A program made the position numbers and the translations under genes. The notes beneath the pieces were generated by a model that did not search any database, was not told where the DNA came from, and saw only the letters and a program-made list of their open reading frames with translations. A stretch of DNA of 64,000 nt from Acidobacteria bacterium AB60 (GTDB lineage Bacteria > Acidobacteriota > Terriglobia > Terriglobales > Acidobacteriaceae): NCBI GenBank assembly GCA_008682415.1, contig VANK01000003.1, forward strand, positions 558,001 through 622,000, in the 5' to 3' direction. Position 1 is the first letter of the stretch. Each line of letters starts with the position of its first letter. Shown piece by piece: positions 13,146 through 24,547 of the stretch.

Positions 13146-14945
13146 ATGGCCGCTCGCATTGAAGACTACGCACTGATCGGTGATTGCGAAACCGCCGCCC
13201 TCGTTGACAACCGCGGATCCATCGACTGGCTCTGCTGGCCGGAGTTCTCCTCCGAAGCCTGCTTCGCTGCTTTGCTTGGCTCCCAGGAAAATGGCTGCTG
13301 GTCGATGGCGCCCGCCGACGGAGAATGGTCCACCACCCGAAAATATCGCGAACACACTTTGATCCTGGAGACCACCTTCCATCACGCCCAGGGCGTCGTG
13401 AAGCTCACCGACTTCATGCCCATTCGCGAGCGTTTCTCTGACGTGGTGCGCATCGTCGAGTGCCTTGAAGGAACCGTCTCCATGCACATGGAGCTCCGCC
13501 TTCGCTTCGACTACGGCCGCACGGTGCCGTGGGTCACCCGCATTCCCGACGGTATCCGCGCCGTCGCCGGCCCTAACCTCGCCATCCTGCACAGCCCCGT
13601 CAAAGTGCGCGGCGAAAGCCTGGCTACCATCGCCGACTTCAACATCGCCAAGGGCGAGCGCAAAACCTTCACCCTCACCTACGGGATCTCCTTTGAGCAG
13701 GATCCCGATCCGATCGACCCCGAGCAGGCGCTCAAAGATACAGAAAACTTCTGGATTCCCTGGACCAGCCAGCTCAAATACGACGGAAGATACCGCGACA
13801 TCGTAGAGCGCTCTCTCATCTCCCTCAAGGCCATGACCTTCCGCCCCACCGGGGGCGTGGTGGCCGCGATGACCACCTCGCTGCCCGAAGCCATCGGCGG
13901 CGTGCGCAACTGGGACTATCGCTTCTGCTGGCTTCGCGACACCACCTTCACCCTGCTGGCCCTCACCAACGGCGGCTACTACAAAGAGGCGGCGGCCTGG
14001 CAGGACTGGCTCCTGCGCGCCCTCGCCGGCAGCCCCGATCAGGTTCAGATCATGTACGGGCTCAAAGGCGAACGCCAGCTGGCCGAGTGGGAGGTCGACT
14101 GGCTTCCCGGTTATGAAAACTCCAGGCCCGTGCGCGTTGGCAACGGCGCCGCCGGCCAGCTGCAACTCGACATCTTCGGTGAAGTGCTGGATTGCTTCTT
14201 CCACGCCCGGGAGAGCATGAACGTACACGGCAAAAGCGACTTCCGCGTGCTCGCTCTCCTGCTCCGGCACCTCGAACACACCTGGCAAAAACCCGACGAA
14301 GGCATCTGGGAGACGCGCGGCGGCCCCCAGCAGTTCACCTACTCCAAGATGATGGCCTGGGTCGCCTTCGATCGCGCCGTGAAGATTGCGGAAAAGCTCG
14401 GATTCCACAATCCCATCGAACGCTGGAGCGGGCTTCGTGACAAGATCCACGCCGAGGTCTGCGAGAAGGGCTTTAACACCAGGCGGAACAGCTTCGTCCA
14501 GTCATATGGCTCCGACGAACTCGACGCCTCGCTCCTCCTCATGCCCCAGGTTGGCTTCCTTCCCGGGAGCGACCCGCGTGTCAGGTCAACGGTAGAAGCG
14601 ATCGAGCGCGAACTCATGTCCGATGGCCTCGTGCTTCGCTACAACACCTCGTGTGTGAACGACGGACTGCCGCCTGGGGAGGGCGTCTTCCTCGCCTGCA
14701 GCTTTTGGATGGTCAGCAGCCTCATCGCTATCGGCCGGCGCGACGACGCCCGCAAACTCTTCGAGCGCCTGCTTACCTTGTGCAATGACCTCGGTCTCCT
14801 CTCCGAGGAGTACGACACCAAACGCAAGCGCCTCGTCGGGAACTTCCCGCAGGCGTTCTCGCACATCGCTCTCGTGAATGCTGCCTTCGACCTGCAGAAC
14901 GACGAAAACAAGAGAAGCCGCAACACTGGGTGTGGCGCCGACTGA
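13146..14945 (+). CDS. Glycoside hydrolase family 15 (glucoamylase/trehalase-like)
   Basis: 599 residues. N-terminal beta-sandwich (MAARIEDYALIGDCETAALV, about 1-230) followed by the (alpha/alpha)6 barrel of GH15. Conserved patches: VRNWDYRFCWLRDTTFTLLAL, LPGYENSRPVRVGNGAA with the likely acid Glu near 325, and PPGEGVFLACSFWMV with the likely base Glu near 512. No signal peptide, so cytoplasmic. Family members include glucoamylases and actinobacterial-type trehalases that release glucose. It is translationally close to the upstream glucose dehydrogenase (3-base gap). It ends 12 bases before the convergent GH31 stop with no terminator visible between them. Confidence 0.93.
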   Translation: MAARIEDYALIGDCETAALVDNRGSIDWLCWPEFSSEACFAALLGSQENGCWSMAPADGEWSTTRKYREHTLILETTFHHAQGVVKLTDFMPIRERFSDVVRIVECLEGTVSMHMELRLRFDYGRTVPWVTRIPDGIRAVAGPNLAILHSPVKVRGESLATIADFNIAKGERKTFTLTYGISFEQDPDPIDPEQALKDTENFWIPWTSQLKYDGRYRDIVERSLISLKAMTFRPTGGVVAAMTTSLPEAIGGVRNWDYRFCWLRDTTFTLLALTNGGYYKEAAAWQDWLLRALAGSPDQVQIMYGLKGERQLAEWEVDWLPGYENSRPVRVGNGAAGQLQLDIFGEVLDCFFHARESMNVHGKSDFRVLALLLRHLEHTWQKPDEGIWETRGGPQQFTYSKMMAWVAFDRAVKIAEKLGFHNPIERWSGLRDKIHAEVCEKGFNTRRNSFVQSYGSDELDASLLLMPQVGFLPGSDPRVRSTVEAIERELMSDGLVLRYNTSCVNDGLPPGEGVFLACSFWMVSSLIAIGRRDDARKLFERLLTLCNDLGLLSEEYDTKRKRLVGNFPQAFSHIALVNAAFDLQNDENKRSRNTGCGAD

Positions 14946-14957
14946 AGCCTTTCGTCT

Positions 14958-17324
14958 TCAACGAATCATTGCGCGCACCTCTTTGCCCTCGTAGCTCAGC
15001 TCCGCGTTCGCCTTGGCGGTGATGCCCGCGCCCGTCCCCCGTCCTTGGCCCACCAGCACCACGCGGAACGTGCGATGCTCCGCCATTCCCGGGAACGATC
15101 CCTGCCGCGCCCCGATGGTCAGAGCGGACGCCTTGTCGTCCCAGCGCAGCGGAATCACCGCATGCTCTCCGTGCTCGTACCCATAGCCATCGCCGGAGTC
15201 CTCGTAGAGATCAAAGCTTCCATTCGCCCCGCGGTAGACGCGGATCTCGATCGGGCCCGCCGGGTCCTGCTCCGCATACTCGATCTGCGGCCCCATCGGC
15301 ACCACCGATCCGGCGCGCACATAAAGAGGCATCCGCTCAAGCGGCGCATCGGCGTCGATCTCCTCTCCGCCCTTCACCTTCTCGCCCGTCCAGAAGTCGA
15401 ACCACCCCTCTGCCGCGGGCAGGTAAACGCTCCGGCGTTTGGCATCTGCTTCCAACACGGGGCTGACCAGCAGCGCCGGCCCGAACATGAACTCATCCCC
15501 GCGGTTCCAGGTCTTCTGATCCGTACGCCAGTCCATCACCAGCGGCCTCTGGATCGTGTAGTCCTCGCTCGTCACCTTCCACGCCAGTGAGTAGATGTAC
15601 GGCATCAAGCGGTAACGCAGCTTGTCGTAGTCCACCAGGATGGGCTCAACCTTGTCGAAGGCCCACAACTCGTTGTGCGGCCGGTGCCCGTGTGTCCGGA
15701 AGATCGGGCAGAACGTCCCAAACTCAAACCAGCGCGCATACAGCTCCTGGAACGCCGGATCGGGCAGCGGATTGTCTACCGGCGGCCAGTACCCGCCGAT
15801 GTCTGTCGTCCAATACGGATATCCCGAAAGTGCGAAGTTCAATCCCGCTGGAACCTGGTGGCTCAGTCCCCAGTAATTCCCGTACACATCGCCCGACCAC
15901 ACCGTGGCTCCCACTCGTTGCTGGCCCAGGAACGCTGAGCGCGTCAGCAGAAACACGCGCTTCTTGTCCGTGGCAGCCTTCCAATGATCCTGAATCCCCA
16001 GCGTGTGCAGGAACGGGAACACGTTCGTGTACTCGGCGCCATTGCCAATCGTCCAACGCCGGCTCTGAAGGATGGCGTCGCCAAAGTGCGGCCAGAACTC
16101 CTCCGGCTCTGCGCTATCCAGCCAGAAGGCGTCCCATCCCTGTTGCTGCAGCTTCCCTGGCAAGCGCTGCCAATAAATGTCCCGCGCCTCCGCATTGCTG
16201 GCGTCATACACGTGCGCCGTCGGGATCAACTCATGCTTCTCGTCCAGAACCCTGTACGTTTCCGACTTCGGATCCAGCAGGCCCCATACGGAGATCATCG
16301 CGTGCACGTTCTCCTTGTGCAGATCCTCCAGGTCCTTGGCCACATCGTGGTAGTTGTTGTTGAACTCGGGGTCGCCCTCCGTCTTCCACCAGAACCAGTC
16401 CTGCACCATCGCGTCCAGCGGAATGTGGTCTGTCCGATAACGGTGCGCAATCTCCTTGATCTCATCCAGCGAAACATAGCGGTCCTTCGACTGGAAAAAT
16501 CCGTAAGCCCACTTGGGCAGCAGCGGCGCGTGCCCCGTCAACGTCCGATACTCGTGGATGATCGTGTCCATCTCCGGACCGTACAGGAAGTAATAGTCGA
16601 TCGATTCTCCGGCTATCGAGCTGAACTTCAAATCCAGCGGGAAGCGGTTATCGACATAGGTCAGCGCCGCCGTATTCCACATCACCCCGTAACCCTTGCT
16701 CGAGAGCAGCAGGGGAATGGCAACGTCCGTGTTGTTCTGTCCCAGCTCCACCGTAGAGCCCCGGTAGTTGAACATTCCGCTCTGATGTTGCCCCAGTCCG
16801 TAGATCGCCTCGTTCATCACCGGCGAAAAACGGTCCGTCACCCGATACGTATGATCTCCGTTCAACTCCACCGGCTCATAGGTGCGCGGGACTCCATCCC
16901 CCTCACGCAGGAGGGACTCGTTTGCACTGGAATGAAAGGTCAGGTTCCCGCGCTCCTGGTTCAGCGATACGTCAATCTTCGCTGTCTTGAGATGAGCGTT
17001 CCGCTCATCGGCTGAAAATGTAAAATCCGCCCCCGGGCAGGACTGCCGCGCATCCAGCATCCACGGATGCTGCGCCTCCTTGGCGTCCTTCTCCGGCTTG
17101 GCAAGCACGTGAATCACGGAGTCCGCGCAGACTGTAACGTCCAGCACCTCGGCCCCGACGGTTGCCTGCATCCCGTGCTCGGTCTTCTCAACGTGAATCG
17201 CCGGCAACGAAGGCTTGTCCTGGCCCGGCATCTGCCCCAACACACTCCCGCACATCACAACCAGCGCCGTAGCAAGGGCGCCACAACGTCCAACGCGCAA
17301 CCGGCTTTCAGAAGTCCTGCTCAT
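14958..17324 (-). CDS. Secreted glycoside hydrolase family 31 (alpha-xylosidase/alpha-glucosidase type)
   Basis: 788 residues with a Sec signal peptide (GALATALVVMCGSVLGQ). N-terminal beta domain, then the catalytic barrel from about 290. The nucleophile motif is FWLDSAEPE (Asp403), a WLDxxEPE form common in alpha-xylosidase-like members; the acid/base is likely Asp479 in WSGDVYGNYWGL. Substrate loop GYPYWTTDIGGYWP and FRTHGHRPHNE follow. The C-terminus (IRVYRGANGSFDLYEDSGD) matches DUF5110. ATG 17324 has GGGAGAG upstream; the open frame continues upstream but there overlaps the GH3 gene. It follows GH3 by about 90 bases on the same strand, supporting joint use on xylo-oligosaccharides. Sugar specificity is inference. 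Confidence 0.93.
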   Translation of the reverse strand: MSRTSESRLRVGRCGALATALVVMCGSVLGQMPGQDKPSLPAIHVEKTEHGMQATVGAEVLDVTVCADSVIHVLAKPEKDAKEAQHPWMLDARQSCPGADFTFSADERNAHLKTAKIDVSLNQERGNLTFHSSANESLLREGDGVPRTYEPVELNGDHTYRVTDRFSPVMNEAIYGLGQHQSGMFNYRGSTVELGQNNTDVAIPLLLSSKGYGVMWNTAALTYVDNRFPLDLKFSSIAGESIDYYFLYGPEMDTIIHEYRTLTGHAPLLPKWAYGFFQSKDRYVSLDEIKEIAHRYRTDHIPLDAMVQDWFWWKTEGDPEFNNNYHDVAKDLEDLHKENVHAMISVWGLLDPKSETYRVLDEKHELIPTAHVYDASNAEARDIYWQRLPGKLQQQGWDAFWLDSAEPEEFWPHFGDAILQSRRWTIGNGAEYTNVFPFLHTLGIQDHWKAATDKKRVFLLTRSAFLGQQRVGATVWSGDVYGNYWGLSHQVPAGLNFALSGYPYWTTDIGGYWPPVDNPLPDPAFQELYARWFEFGTFCPIFRTHGHRPHNELWAFDKVEPILVDYDKLRYRLMPYIYSLAWKVTSEDYTIQRPLVMDWRTDQKTWNRGDEFMFGPALLVSPVLEADAKRRSVYLPAAEGWFDFWTGEKVKGGEEIDADAPLERMPLYVRAGSVVPMGPQIEYAEQDPAGPIEIRVYRGANGSFDLYEDSGDGYGYEHGEHAVIPLRWDDKASALTIGARQGSFPGMAEHRTFRVVLVGQGRGTGAGITAKANAELSYEGKEVRAMIR

Positions 17325-17413
17325 CTCACTCTCCCGCGATCCACACAAACGAAAGGGAGCAGAGCCTTGCTCCGCTCCCGCGCACTGCATTCGTGCCTGC
17401 ATCATCGTCCCTA

Positions 17414-20074
17414 CTACTCCGGCAGCGCGATCTGCTCGTCTACCCGGAATTGGCTCGTGGCCACTGGCGCCCCCGTATCCGGCTGCCCGCCGCCGATGCT
17501 GATCTTGTACTCGCCGGCCGCGATGATCGGATGGCCGTCCAGCGTCACCATCCCCAGGTCCCGATCCCTGAGATCGAAGTGCACCCGCTGGTTCGCGCCC
17601 GCTTCCAGGTGGATCCGCTTGAACCCCCGCAGCGCGACCCGTGGTGCGCCTGCCACACTTGGAAACTTCAGATACACCTGCACCACCTCGTCGCCGGCCG
17701 CCTTGCCGGTATTGGTCACCGTCACATCCGCGCCCACCGCTTCGCCCGCATGCACCGGCGCCGTGGGCACGCTTAGATCGCTGTAGCTGAAGGTCGTGTA
17801 GCTCAGCCCGTATCCAAACGGATACAGCGGCTTGCCCGTAAAGTAGCGATACGTGCGCCGCTCCATCGAGTAGTCCTCGAAGTGCGGCAGCTGATCCACC
17901 CCGGTGTAGAAGGTCACGGGAAGCCTTCCCGCAGGGTTGTTCTTCCCGCTCAGGGTATCCGCGATCCCAGTGCCGCCCTCCTCGCCCGAATACCACGCCT
18001 CCACCACCGCGTTGGCATGCTCGTTGATCCAGTTCACGGCCAGCGCGCTGCCGTTCATCAGCACCACCACCAGGGGCTTGCCGGTGGCCGCCACCGCCTC
18101 CACCAGCTTCTCTTCCGGTTCCGGCAGATCGATGCTCGTCCGGTCGCCTCCCAAAAATCCCGGCTCGCTTACCGGCATCTCTTCGCCTTCCAGTTGGCTG
18201 GTAATCCCCACCGCGGCGATCACCACATCTGCGCTCTTGGCCGCAGCAATCGCCTCCGGCGATGGACCGCTCGCCACAGGAGCCCAGATCATCTGCGCCA
18301 CCGGCGCTCCGTCTCCTGCGCGGTAGGTGAAATCGATAGCGACCTTCTGTCCCTTCTCCAGGTGCACGCGGCCCATCTTGGCCTCCACACCGGAGGAAAA
18401 GAACTGGAATGCCGCGTTCTTCCCGTTCACCGTGAGCATGGCAAAGCCATCGGCCTTCACACCGATCAGGTAATCGCCCGTCGCATTGGGCGTCAGGAAT
18501 CCCGTCCACTGCACGCCGACTGGCTTCTTCCCCGCAGCCTCGGGGGGCAGCTTCTGCTCGGTGAGATCCGCATTGGCGTCCACGCGTGTCACCACCGGCT
18601 TCCCCTTCGCGCTCATGGCCAGCGGCACTCCGTTCCAATCGCTGTATTCGGCCTTCAACCCGGGCTTCCCATCCGGCGTAGTCAACAGGCTGTTCGGCAC
18701 CAGCGTCCCGTCATTGTTCAAAAACTGTGTTCCCGGCACGTAGGTGATCTTGGCGTTCGGAAACTCCGCCTTCAACCCATCGAGCATCGACACAATGTGC
18801 GTCGGCGTGCCGTTGTAATTCCCCAGCAGAACCCGCGTCTGGTTCGCCAGTGGCCCCACCACCGCGATGTTCTTGACCCCCGCCTTCAGCGGCAGCGTCC
18901 CGTCGTTCTTCAACAGCACCATCGACTCGTCCGCCAGCTTCCGCGCCAGCGCGCGATGCTCCGCGCTATCCAGCTCCTTCGGGTCGATCTTCGAATACGG
19001 CACCTGCTCCGCCGGATCGAACATTCCCAGTTTGATCCGCGCCGTGAACAGCCGCACCAGCGCCGTGTCCACTGCGCTCTCCGTCAGGTGCCCCTGCTGG
19101 ACCGCTTCGATGTACGGCTTGTAGTCGTGGTCATCCTTTACCGTCGCGAAGTCGAAGCACTCGTTATCCATGCCGCGCGTCAGCGAAATGGCCGAGGCCC
19201 GCGCCTGGTCCGGTCTGTAGTGGTGGCCGGTGAAGATGTCGCGCACCGCCCCGCAGTCGGAGACCACGTACCCCTGGAAGCCCCACTTCCCCCGCAGCTG
19301 ATCCTGAAGCAGAAACTCATTCGCGCACGCCGGCTGCCCGTTGATGGCGTTATACGCGCACATCACAGATCCCGCCTTGCCCTCCGTCACCGCCGCGCGA
19401 AACGCCGGCTCGTAGGTGTCGAGCTGATCGTGACGGCTCACGTCCACATCGGTAAAGTGCCGCGTCGGCTCCGGTCCACTGTGCACTGCGTAGTGCTTCG
19501 GCGTCGAGATCACCCGGTAATACCTCGGATCATCCCCCTGCATCCCGGTCACAAACGCTACCCCCATCCGGCCCGTCAGGTAAGGATCCTCTCCATACGT
19601 CTCCTGCCCGCGTCCCCATCGCGGATCGCGGAAGATATTCAGGTTCGGCGCCCAGAAGTCCAGCCCGTGAAAGATCGATGAGTCCCCGTCCTTCGATGAC
19701 TGCGCATGAATGATCCGCGCCTCCGTCCCGATCGCCACGGCCATCTGATGAATCCCCGGCTCGTCAAACGTGGCGGCCAGTCCCACAGGTTCCGGAAATT
19801 CGGTCACGCCTCCCACGGCCACGCCATGCAGCGCCTCGCTCCACCAGTTGTAGCCAGGCACCTTCAGCCGCGGAATGGCCCGCGCCTGGTTGACCAGCTG
19901 CGACGCCTTCTCCTCCAGCGTCATGCGCCCCACCAGGTCCTTGGCGCGTATCTCCGGTTGCAGGGCAGGATTCAAATACGGCGGATTTGACGTCTCCTGT
20001 GCGGCGATCGGCGCAAGCTTCCACGCCAGGGCAAATGCCAAAGCGACTCCAACGCGAACAAGTCTGTTCCTCAT
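17414..20074 (-). CDS. Secreted glycoside hydrolase family 3 with PA14 insert (beta-xylosidase type)
   Basis: 886 residues. Sec signal peptide MRNRLVRVGVALAFALA...APIAAQ. GH3 N-terminal barrel with nucleophile Asp273 in YVVSDCGAV and the companion motif MCAYNAINGQPACAN, both in the form seen in beta-xylosidases rather than BglX-type glucosidases. A PA14-like carbohydrate-binding insert covers about 470-600 (PGLKAEYSDWNG). The second GH3 domain holds WYSGEEGGTGIADTLSG with the likely acid/base Glu near 697, then VTFY and the FnIII-like C-terminal domain. ATG 20074 has GGGAG 7 bases upstream and gives the signal peptide. First gene of a GH3-GH31 operon facing a divergent esterase across a control region with a palindrome. 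Confidence 0.94.
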   Translation of the reverse strand: MRNRLVRVGVALAFALAWKLAPIAAQETSNPPYLNPALQPEIRAKDLVGRMTLEEKASQLVNQARAIPRLKVPGYNWWSEALHGVAVGGVTEFPEPVGLAATFDEPGIHQMAVAIGTEARIIHAQSSKDGDSSIFHGLDFWAPNLNIFRDPRWGRGQETYGEDPYLTGRMGVAFVTGMQGDDPRYYRVISTPKHYAVHSGPEPTRHFTDVDVSRHDQLDTYEPAFRAAVTEGKAGSVMCAYNAINGQPACANEFLLQDQLRGKWGFQGYVVSDCGAVRDIFTGHHYRPDQARASAISLTRGMDNECFDFATVKDDHDYKPYIEAVQQGHLTESAVDTALVRLFTARIKLGMFDPAEQVPYSKIDPKELDSAEHRALARKLADESMVLLKNDGTLPLKAGVKNIAVVGPLANQTRVLLGNYNGTPTHIVSMLDGLKAEFPNAKITYVPGTQFLNNDGTLVPNSLLTTPDGKPGLKAEYSDWNGVPLAMSAKGKPVVTRVDANADLTEQKLPPEAAGKKPVGVQWTGFLTPNATGDYLIGVKADGFAMLTVNGKNAAFQFFSSGVEAKMGRVHLEKGQKVAIDFTYRAGDGAPVAQMIWAPVASGPSPEAIAAAKSADVVIAAVGITSQLEGEEMPVSEPGFLGGDRTSIDLPEPEEKLVEAVAATGKPLVVVLMNGSALAVNWINEHANAVVEAWYSGEEGGTGIADTLSGKNNPAGRLPVTFYTGVDQLPHFEDYSMERRTYRYFTGKPLYPFGYGLSYTTFSYSDLSVPTAPVHAGEAVGADVTVTNTGKAAGDEVVQVYLKFPSVAGAPRVALRGFKRIHLEAGANQRVHFDLRDRDLGMVTLDGHPIIAAGEYKISIGGGQPDTGAPVATSQFRVDEQIALPE

Positions 20075-20212
20075 GATCTGGCTCCCGAGATGCAAGCGAC
20101 GCGGTTCTTGCGCCGCGCCTGGTAAACGTATTCCGGGCGGCACACACCTCGCCGCTCCGCTCTGTCGTCCGAAACCCCCGACTATACAGACACGGCGCCC
20201 CTCCCGGCAAGC

Positions 20213-20232
20213 GGAATAAATCGCTTTATTCC
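20213..20232. promoter_or_regulatory. Perfect 20-bp palindrome, candidate operator of the glycosidase locus
   Basis: GGAATAAA-TCGC-TTTATTCC: two perfect 8-bp arms around a 4-bp centre, in the 271-bp gap between divergent GH3 and esterase genes. It is AT-rich in a GC-rich setting and well placed to control both directions. No regulator gene lies in the locus, so the binding protein is unknown. Confidence 0.5.
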
Positions 20233-20273
20233 CAGGCCCCGGGCTGCTATCGTACCCACCGTCGAAACATTGA

Positions 20274-21544
<1,271 letters not shown>

Positions 21545-21550
21545 AAACGC

Positions 21551-21577
21551 GCAGGCCGGGCGCCAAGCCCGGCCTGC
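21551..21577. terminator. GC hairpin between convergent esterase and molybdenum hydroxylase genes
   Basis: Perfect 11-bp stem GCAGGCCGGGC/GCCCGGCCTGC with a 5-nt loop, between two convergent stops 44 bases apart. No T-run on either side, so it may act as an RNA 3'-end structure rather than a classical terminator. Confidence 0.6.
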
Positions 21578-21588
21578 TCTTCACCTCT

Positions 21589-23772
21589 TCACACCGCCAC
21601 CTCATCCATCCGCAGCGGCATCCGCCTCAACCTCTTTCCCGTCGCCGCAAAGATGGCGTTCGCAATCGCTGGTCCCGTCAGCCACACCGCCGCCTCGCCC
21701 AGCCCATGCGGATCGTCGTGGCTCTCTATAAAATACGTCTCCAGCGTCGGCGCCTCCGGCATGCGCAGCACACTGTAGTCATCAAAATTCAACTGAGCCG
21801 CCGCGCCCTCGCGAATCGTAATCGCCTCCTTCAGCACCGCGCTCGTCGTAAACAACATTCCGCCTTCCAGTTGGTGACGTGCTCCGTTCGGATTCACCAC
21901 CTGCCCGCAATCCACACCCATCAGCAGCCGGTCCACGCGGATCGTATCCCCGTCCACCGTCACCTCGGCCACCTCCGCCAGATACGCATATGTCGTCGTG
22001 CATGCAATCCCGCGCCCGCGGCCCTTGCCCAGCGGCTTGCCCCATCCCGCCTTCTGCGCCACCAGGTCCAGCACCGCCACCAGCCGCTTCGGGTCCGGTG
22101 CCGGTCCTTCGTCCTCACCGCCGCTTTTAGGCCGCGCCACCGCCGGCTCCAGCAGCAGCCTCCTCCGAAACTCATACGGGTCCTGCCCCGCCGCATGCGC
22201 CAGCTCGTCCACAAAGCTCTCCACCATGAACCCGTTGAACGAGTTCTCCACGCTCCGCCACCACGCCCGGGGCACCGCGCTCTTCACCGGAGTAAACGCC
22301 GTCCGCACATGCGCAACAGGGTAGGGAATCGGCGGAGGCAGCTCCTCTCCATTGGGCTTGTACTCGCCCGGCGCGCTCCAGAAATCCGCAATGGCCGTAT
22401 CCGCCACGTGATCGAACCAGCCCGTCACGTTCCCCTGCGCATCCAGCGTCCCCTTCATCCGGTGCATCCCCGCTGGCCGATAGTAGTCATGCGCCATATC
22501 GTCTTCGCGCGTCCACACCAGTTGCACCGGCGCCGACACCTCCTTCGCGATCTGCGCCGCCTCCGTCGGAAAATCGTACTGATACCGCCGCCCGAATCCC
22601 CCGCCCATGAACGTCGTGTGCACTGTGACGCTCTTCTCCGGCAATCCCAGTTCCTTCGCAACAATCTGCCGCATCGTCTCGCCGCTCTGCGACGGCGCCC
22701 ACACCTCGCACGTCTCGCCCTTCCGATGAACCGTCATATTCATTGGCTCCATCGTGGCGTGCGCCAGGAACGGAAACTCGTACACCGCCTCCACGCGCTT
22801 CTCCGCCGGCAGGCTGTCCAGATCATCGCCCCCGCCGTCGCCCGTCCACGCTGGCGGCTTCGCAAAGGCCTCCTTCATTTGCGCGCGTAGCGCCTCCGTG
22901 CTCTCGCCGTGGCTCGGGCCGTGGTTCCACGTAATCTCCAGCGCCTTCCGCCCCTGCATCGCCGCCCAAGTCGTCTTCGCCACTACCGCCACGCCGCCCG
23001 CTGTGAACACCCGATGCCCGCGCGCTTCAATCGGGAACACCTGCAGCACGCCCGGCACCTTCAACGCCTGTGCCGCATCGAACTTCGCCGGAACTCCGCC
23101 AAACGTCGGACAGCGCGCGATCACCGCGTACACCATCCCCGGCACCCGCACGTCCAAACCAAATGTCGCCTTGCCCGTGCACTTGTCCGGAATATCCAAG
23201 TGCTGCGTCGCCTTCCCCAACAGCGTGAACTGCCCCGGCTCCTTCAGCGTCACCGTCTTCGGGTCGGGACACGGTGCCGCGCAAGCCTGCGGCACCAGCT
23301 CGCCATACGTCGCCTTCCGCCCGCTCGCCGCATGCATCACCGTGCTCTTCGCAGTTGTGCACTCCTGCTGCGGAACGCCCCACTTCCGTGCAGCCGCCGC
23401 AACCATTGCCAGCCGCACCTGCGCACCCGCACGCCGCAGCGGCATGTAATTCCCCCGCACGCTGCCGCTTCCCCCCGTGCCCACGGAGAAATCCGACTGC
23501 ACCACCGTCACGCGGTCCCAGTCCAGATCAGCCTCCTCCGCCAGCAGCATGGGCAGGGCCGTAAACACCCCCTGTCCCATCTCCGACCGTGCCAGCACCA
23601 GTTCCGTGCTGTTGTCGGTCTTTACATGGATCCACGCATTGAACGGATTGTCCTTGTCGCTCACAGCGGCCGACGTGTCCTGCGCCATCGCCCGCATCGT
23701 GAACCCCACCACGAAACTCCCGCCGGCGATCGCCGCCGACGTCCCGAGAAAATTCCTGCGGCTGATCTTCAC
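21589..23772 (-). CDS. Molybdenum hydroxylase (xanthine dehydrogenase family) large subunit, Tat-exported
   Basis: 727 residues from a GTG start that overlaps the stop of the small subunit (GTGA), with AGGAG 8 bases upstream. Twin-arginine signal: [16 protein letters not shown] followed by a hydrophobic stretch and AMA. The body matches the periplasmic IorB-like branch: [69 protein letters not shown] and the late EGGMLF and [18 protein letters not shown] motifs, where Glu in GLGEA is the expected catalytic base. It would bind molybdopterin cytosine dinucleotide and oxidise an aldehyde or N-heterocycle. Electrons pass to the 2Fe-2S subunit upstream; no cytochrome subunit is adjacent. Confidence 0.93.
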   Translation of the reverse strand: MKISRRNFLGTSAAIAGGSFVVGFTMRAMAQDTSAAVSDKDNPFNAWIHVKTDNSTELVLARSEMGQGVFTALPMLLAEEADLDWDRVTVVQSDFSVGTGGSGSVRGNYMPLRRAGAQVRLAMVAAAARKWGVPQQECTTAKSTVMHAASGRKATYGELVPQACAAPCPDPKTVTLKEPGQFTLLGKATQHLDIPDKCTGKATFGLDVRVPGMVYAVIARCPTFGGVPAKFDAAQALKVPGVLQVFPIEARGHRVFTAGGVAVVAKTTWAAMQGRKALEITWNHGPSHGESTEALRAQMKEAFAKPPAWTGDGGGDDLDSLPAEKRVEAVYEFPFLAHATMEPMNMTVHRKGETCEVWAPSQSGETMRQIVAKELGLPEKSVTVHTTFMGGGFGRRYQYDFPTEAAQIAKEVSAPVQLVWTREDDMAHDYYRPAGMHRMKGTLDAQGNVTGWFDHVADTAIADFWSAPGEYKPNGEELPPPIPYPVAHVRTAFTPVKSAVPRAWWRSVENSFNGFMVESFVDELAHAAGQDPYEFRRRLLLEPAVARPKSGGEDEGPAPDPKRLVAVLDLVAQKAGWGKPLGKGRGRGIACTTTYAYLAEVAEVTVDGDTIRVDRLLMGVDCGQVVNPNGARHQLEGGMLFTTSAVLKEAITIREGAAAQLNFDDYSVLRMPEAPTLETYFIESHDDPHGLGEAAVWLTGPAIANAIFAATGKRLRRMPLRMDEVAV

Positions 23773-24287
23773 GCGCTCATCTCCTGCGCTGCCCGGTCGA
23801 CGCCGGCTGCCCGGTCGGAACCGGCTGCCCCGCCGGAGCGGGCTGCCCGGTGAATTGCCTTGCGAATGCGGAAGTACGTCCCGCACCGGCAGATGTTGCC
23901 CGCCATCGCATCGTCAATCTCCGCATCCGTCGGATGAGGAGTCTTCGCCAGCAGCGCGGCCGCCGCCATAATCTGCCCCGACTGGCAATACCCGCACTGC
24001 GGCGCCTGCTCCGCGATCCAGGCCTTCTGCACCGCATGTAACCCGTGCGCGCCCAAACCCTCAATCGTGACAATCTTTTGTCCCGCCGCCGTCGAGATAG
24101 GCGTTGCGCACGAACGGATCGCCTCTCCATTCATGTGCACCGTGCACGCGCCGCACATCCCGATCCCGCACCCGTACTTGGTTCCCGTGTACTCCAGAAC
24201 ATCGCGCAGCACCCAAAGCAGCGGCATCTCGCCGTCCGCCTCAACTGTGCGCGGCTCTCCATTGACCTCAAGCGTGTATTGGGACAT
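23769..24287 (-). CDS. 2Fe-2S subunit of molybdenum hydroxylase
   Basis: 172 residues. N-terminal plant-type ferredoxin domain with [15 protein letters not shown] plus a further Cys in RSCATP; C-terminal 2Fe-2S domain with [10 protein letters not shown] and NICRCGTY. This is the standard small subunit of two-subunit aldehyde/isoquinoline oxidoreductases. ATG 24287 ([10 protein letters not shown]) has GAGGT just upstream. The C-terminal tail (about 150-172) is unusual: [20 protein letters not shown] is encoded by about four copies of a 17-18 bp repeat (GGCTGCCCGGTCG core on the plus strand, about 23785-23855), suggesting slippage. The large subunit starts within its stop codon. Confidence 0.94.
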   Translation of the reverse strand: MSQYTLEVNGEPRTVEADGEMPLLWVLRDVLEYTGTKYGCGIGMCGACTVHMNGEAIRSCATPISTAAGQKIVTIEGLGAHGLHAVQKAWIAEQAPQCGYCQSGQIMAAAALLAKTPHPTDAEIDDAMAGNICRCGTYFRIRKAIHRAARSGGAAGSDRAAGVDRAAQEMSA

Positions 24288-24547
24288 AACCGACCTCAAC
24301 CCCATCCTGCTCCGCGGCCCGCCGCCTTGCGACCCCCATGCAGCGAACCGTCAGAACATTGCAGCCAATTGCGGTGCCCGGAAACGAAAACCACCCGTCA
24401 ACACCCTCTTCGTCGCCGATCAAAACACCATCCGCAACGGAGCTCGCCCTCCGCTTCCGTGGCCCGACACTTCTATTGGTGCTCGGGGTCACACCCCAAG
24501 GGACCGGGGCAGGCGCATCCTTCGTGTACGCACCATCGAGGCACGCC

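Noticed and set aside
17325..18638. In-frame upstream extension of the GH31 gene giving a 1226-residue protein
   Set aside because: It overlaps the GH3 gene in another frame, is Gly/Arg-rich without motifs, and the signal peptide plus ribosome site at 17324 fix the true start.
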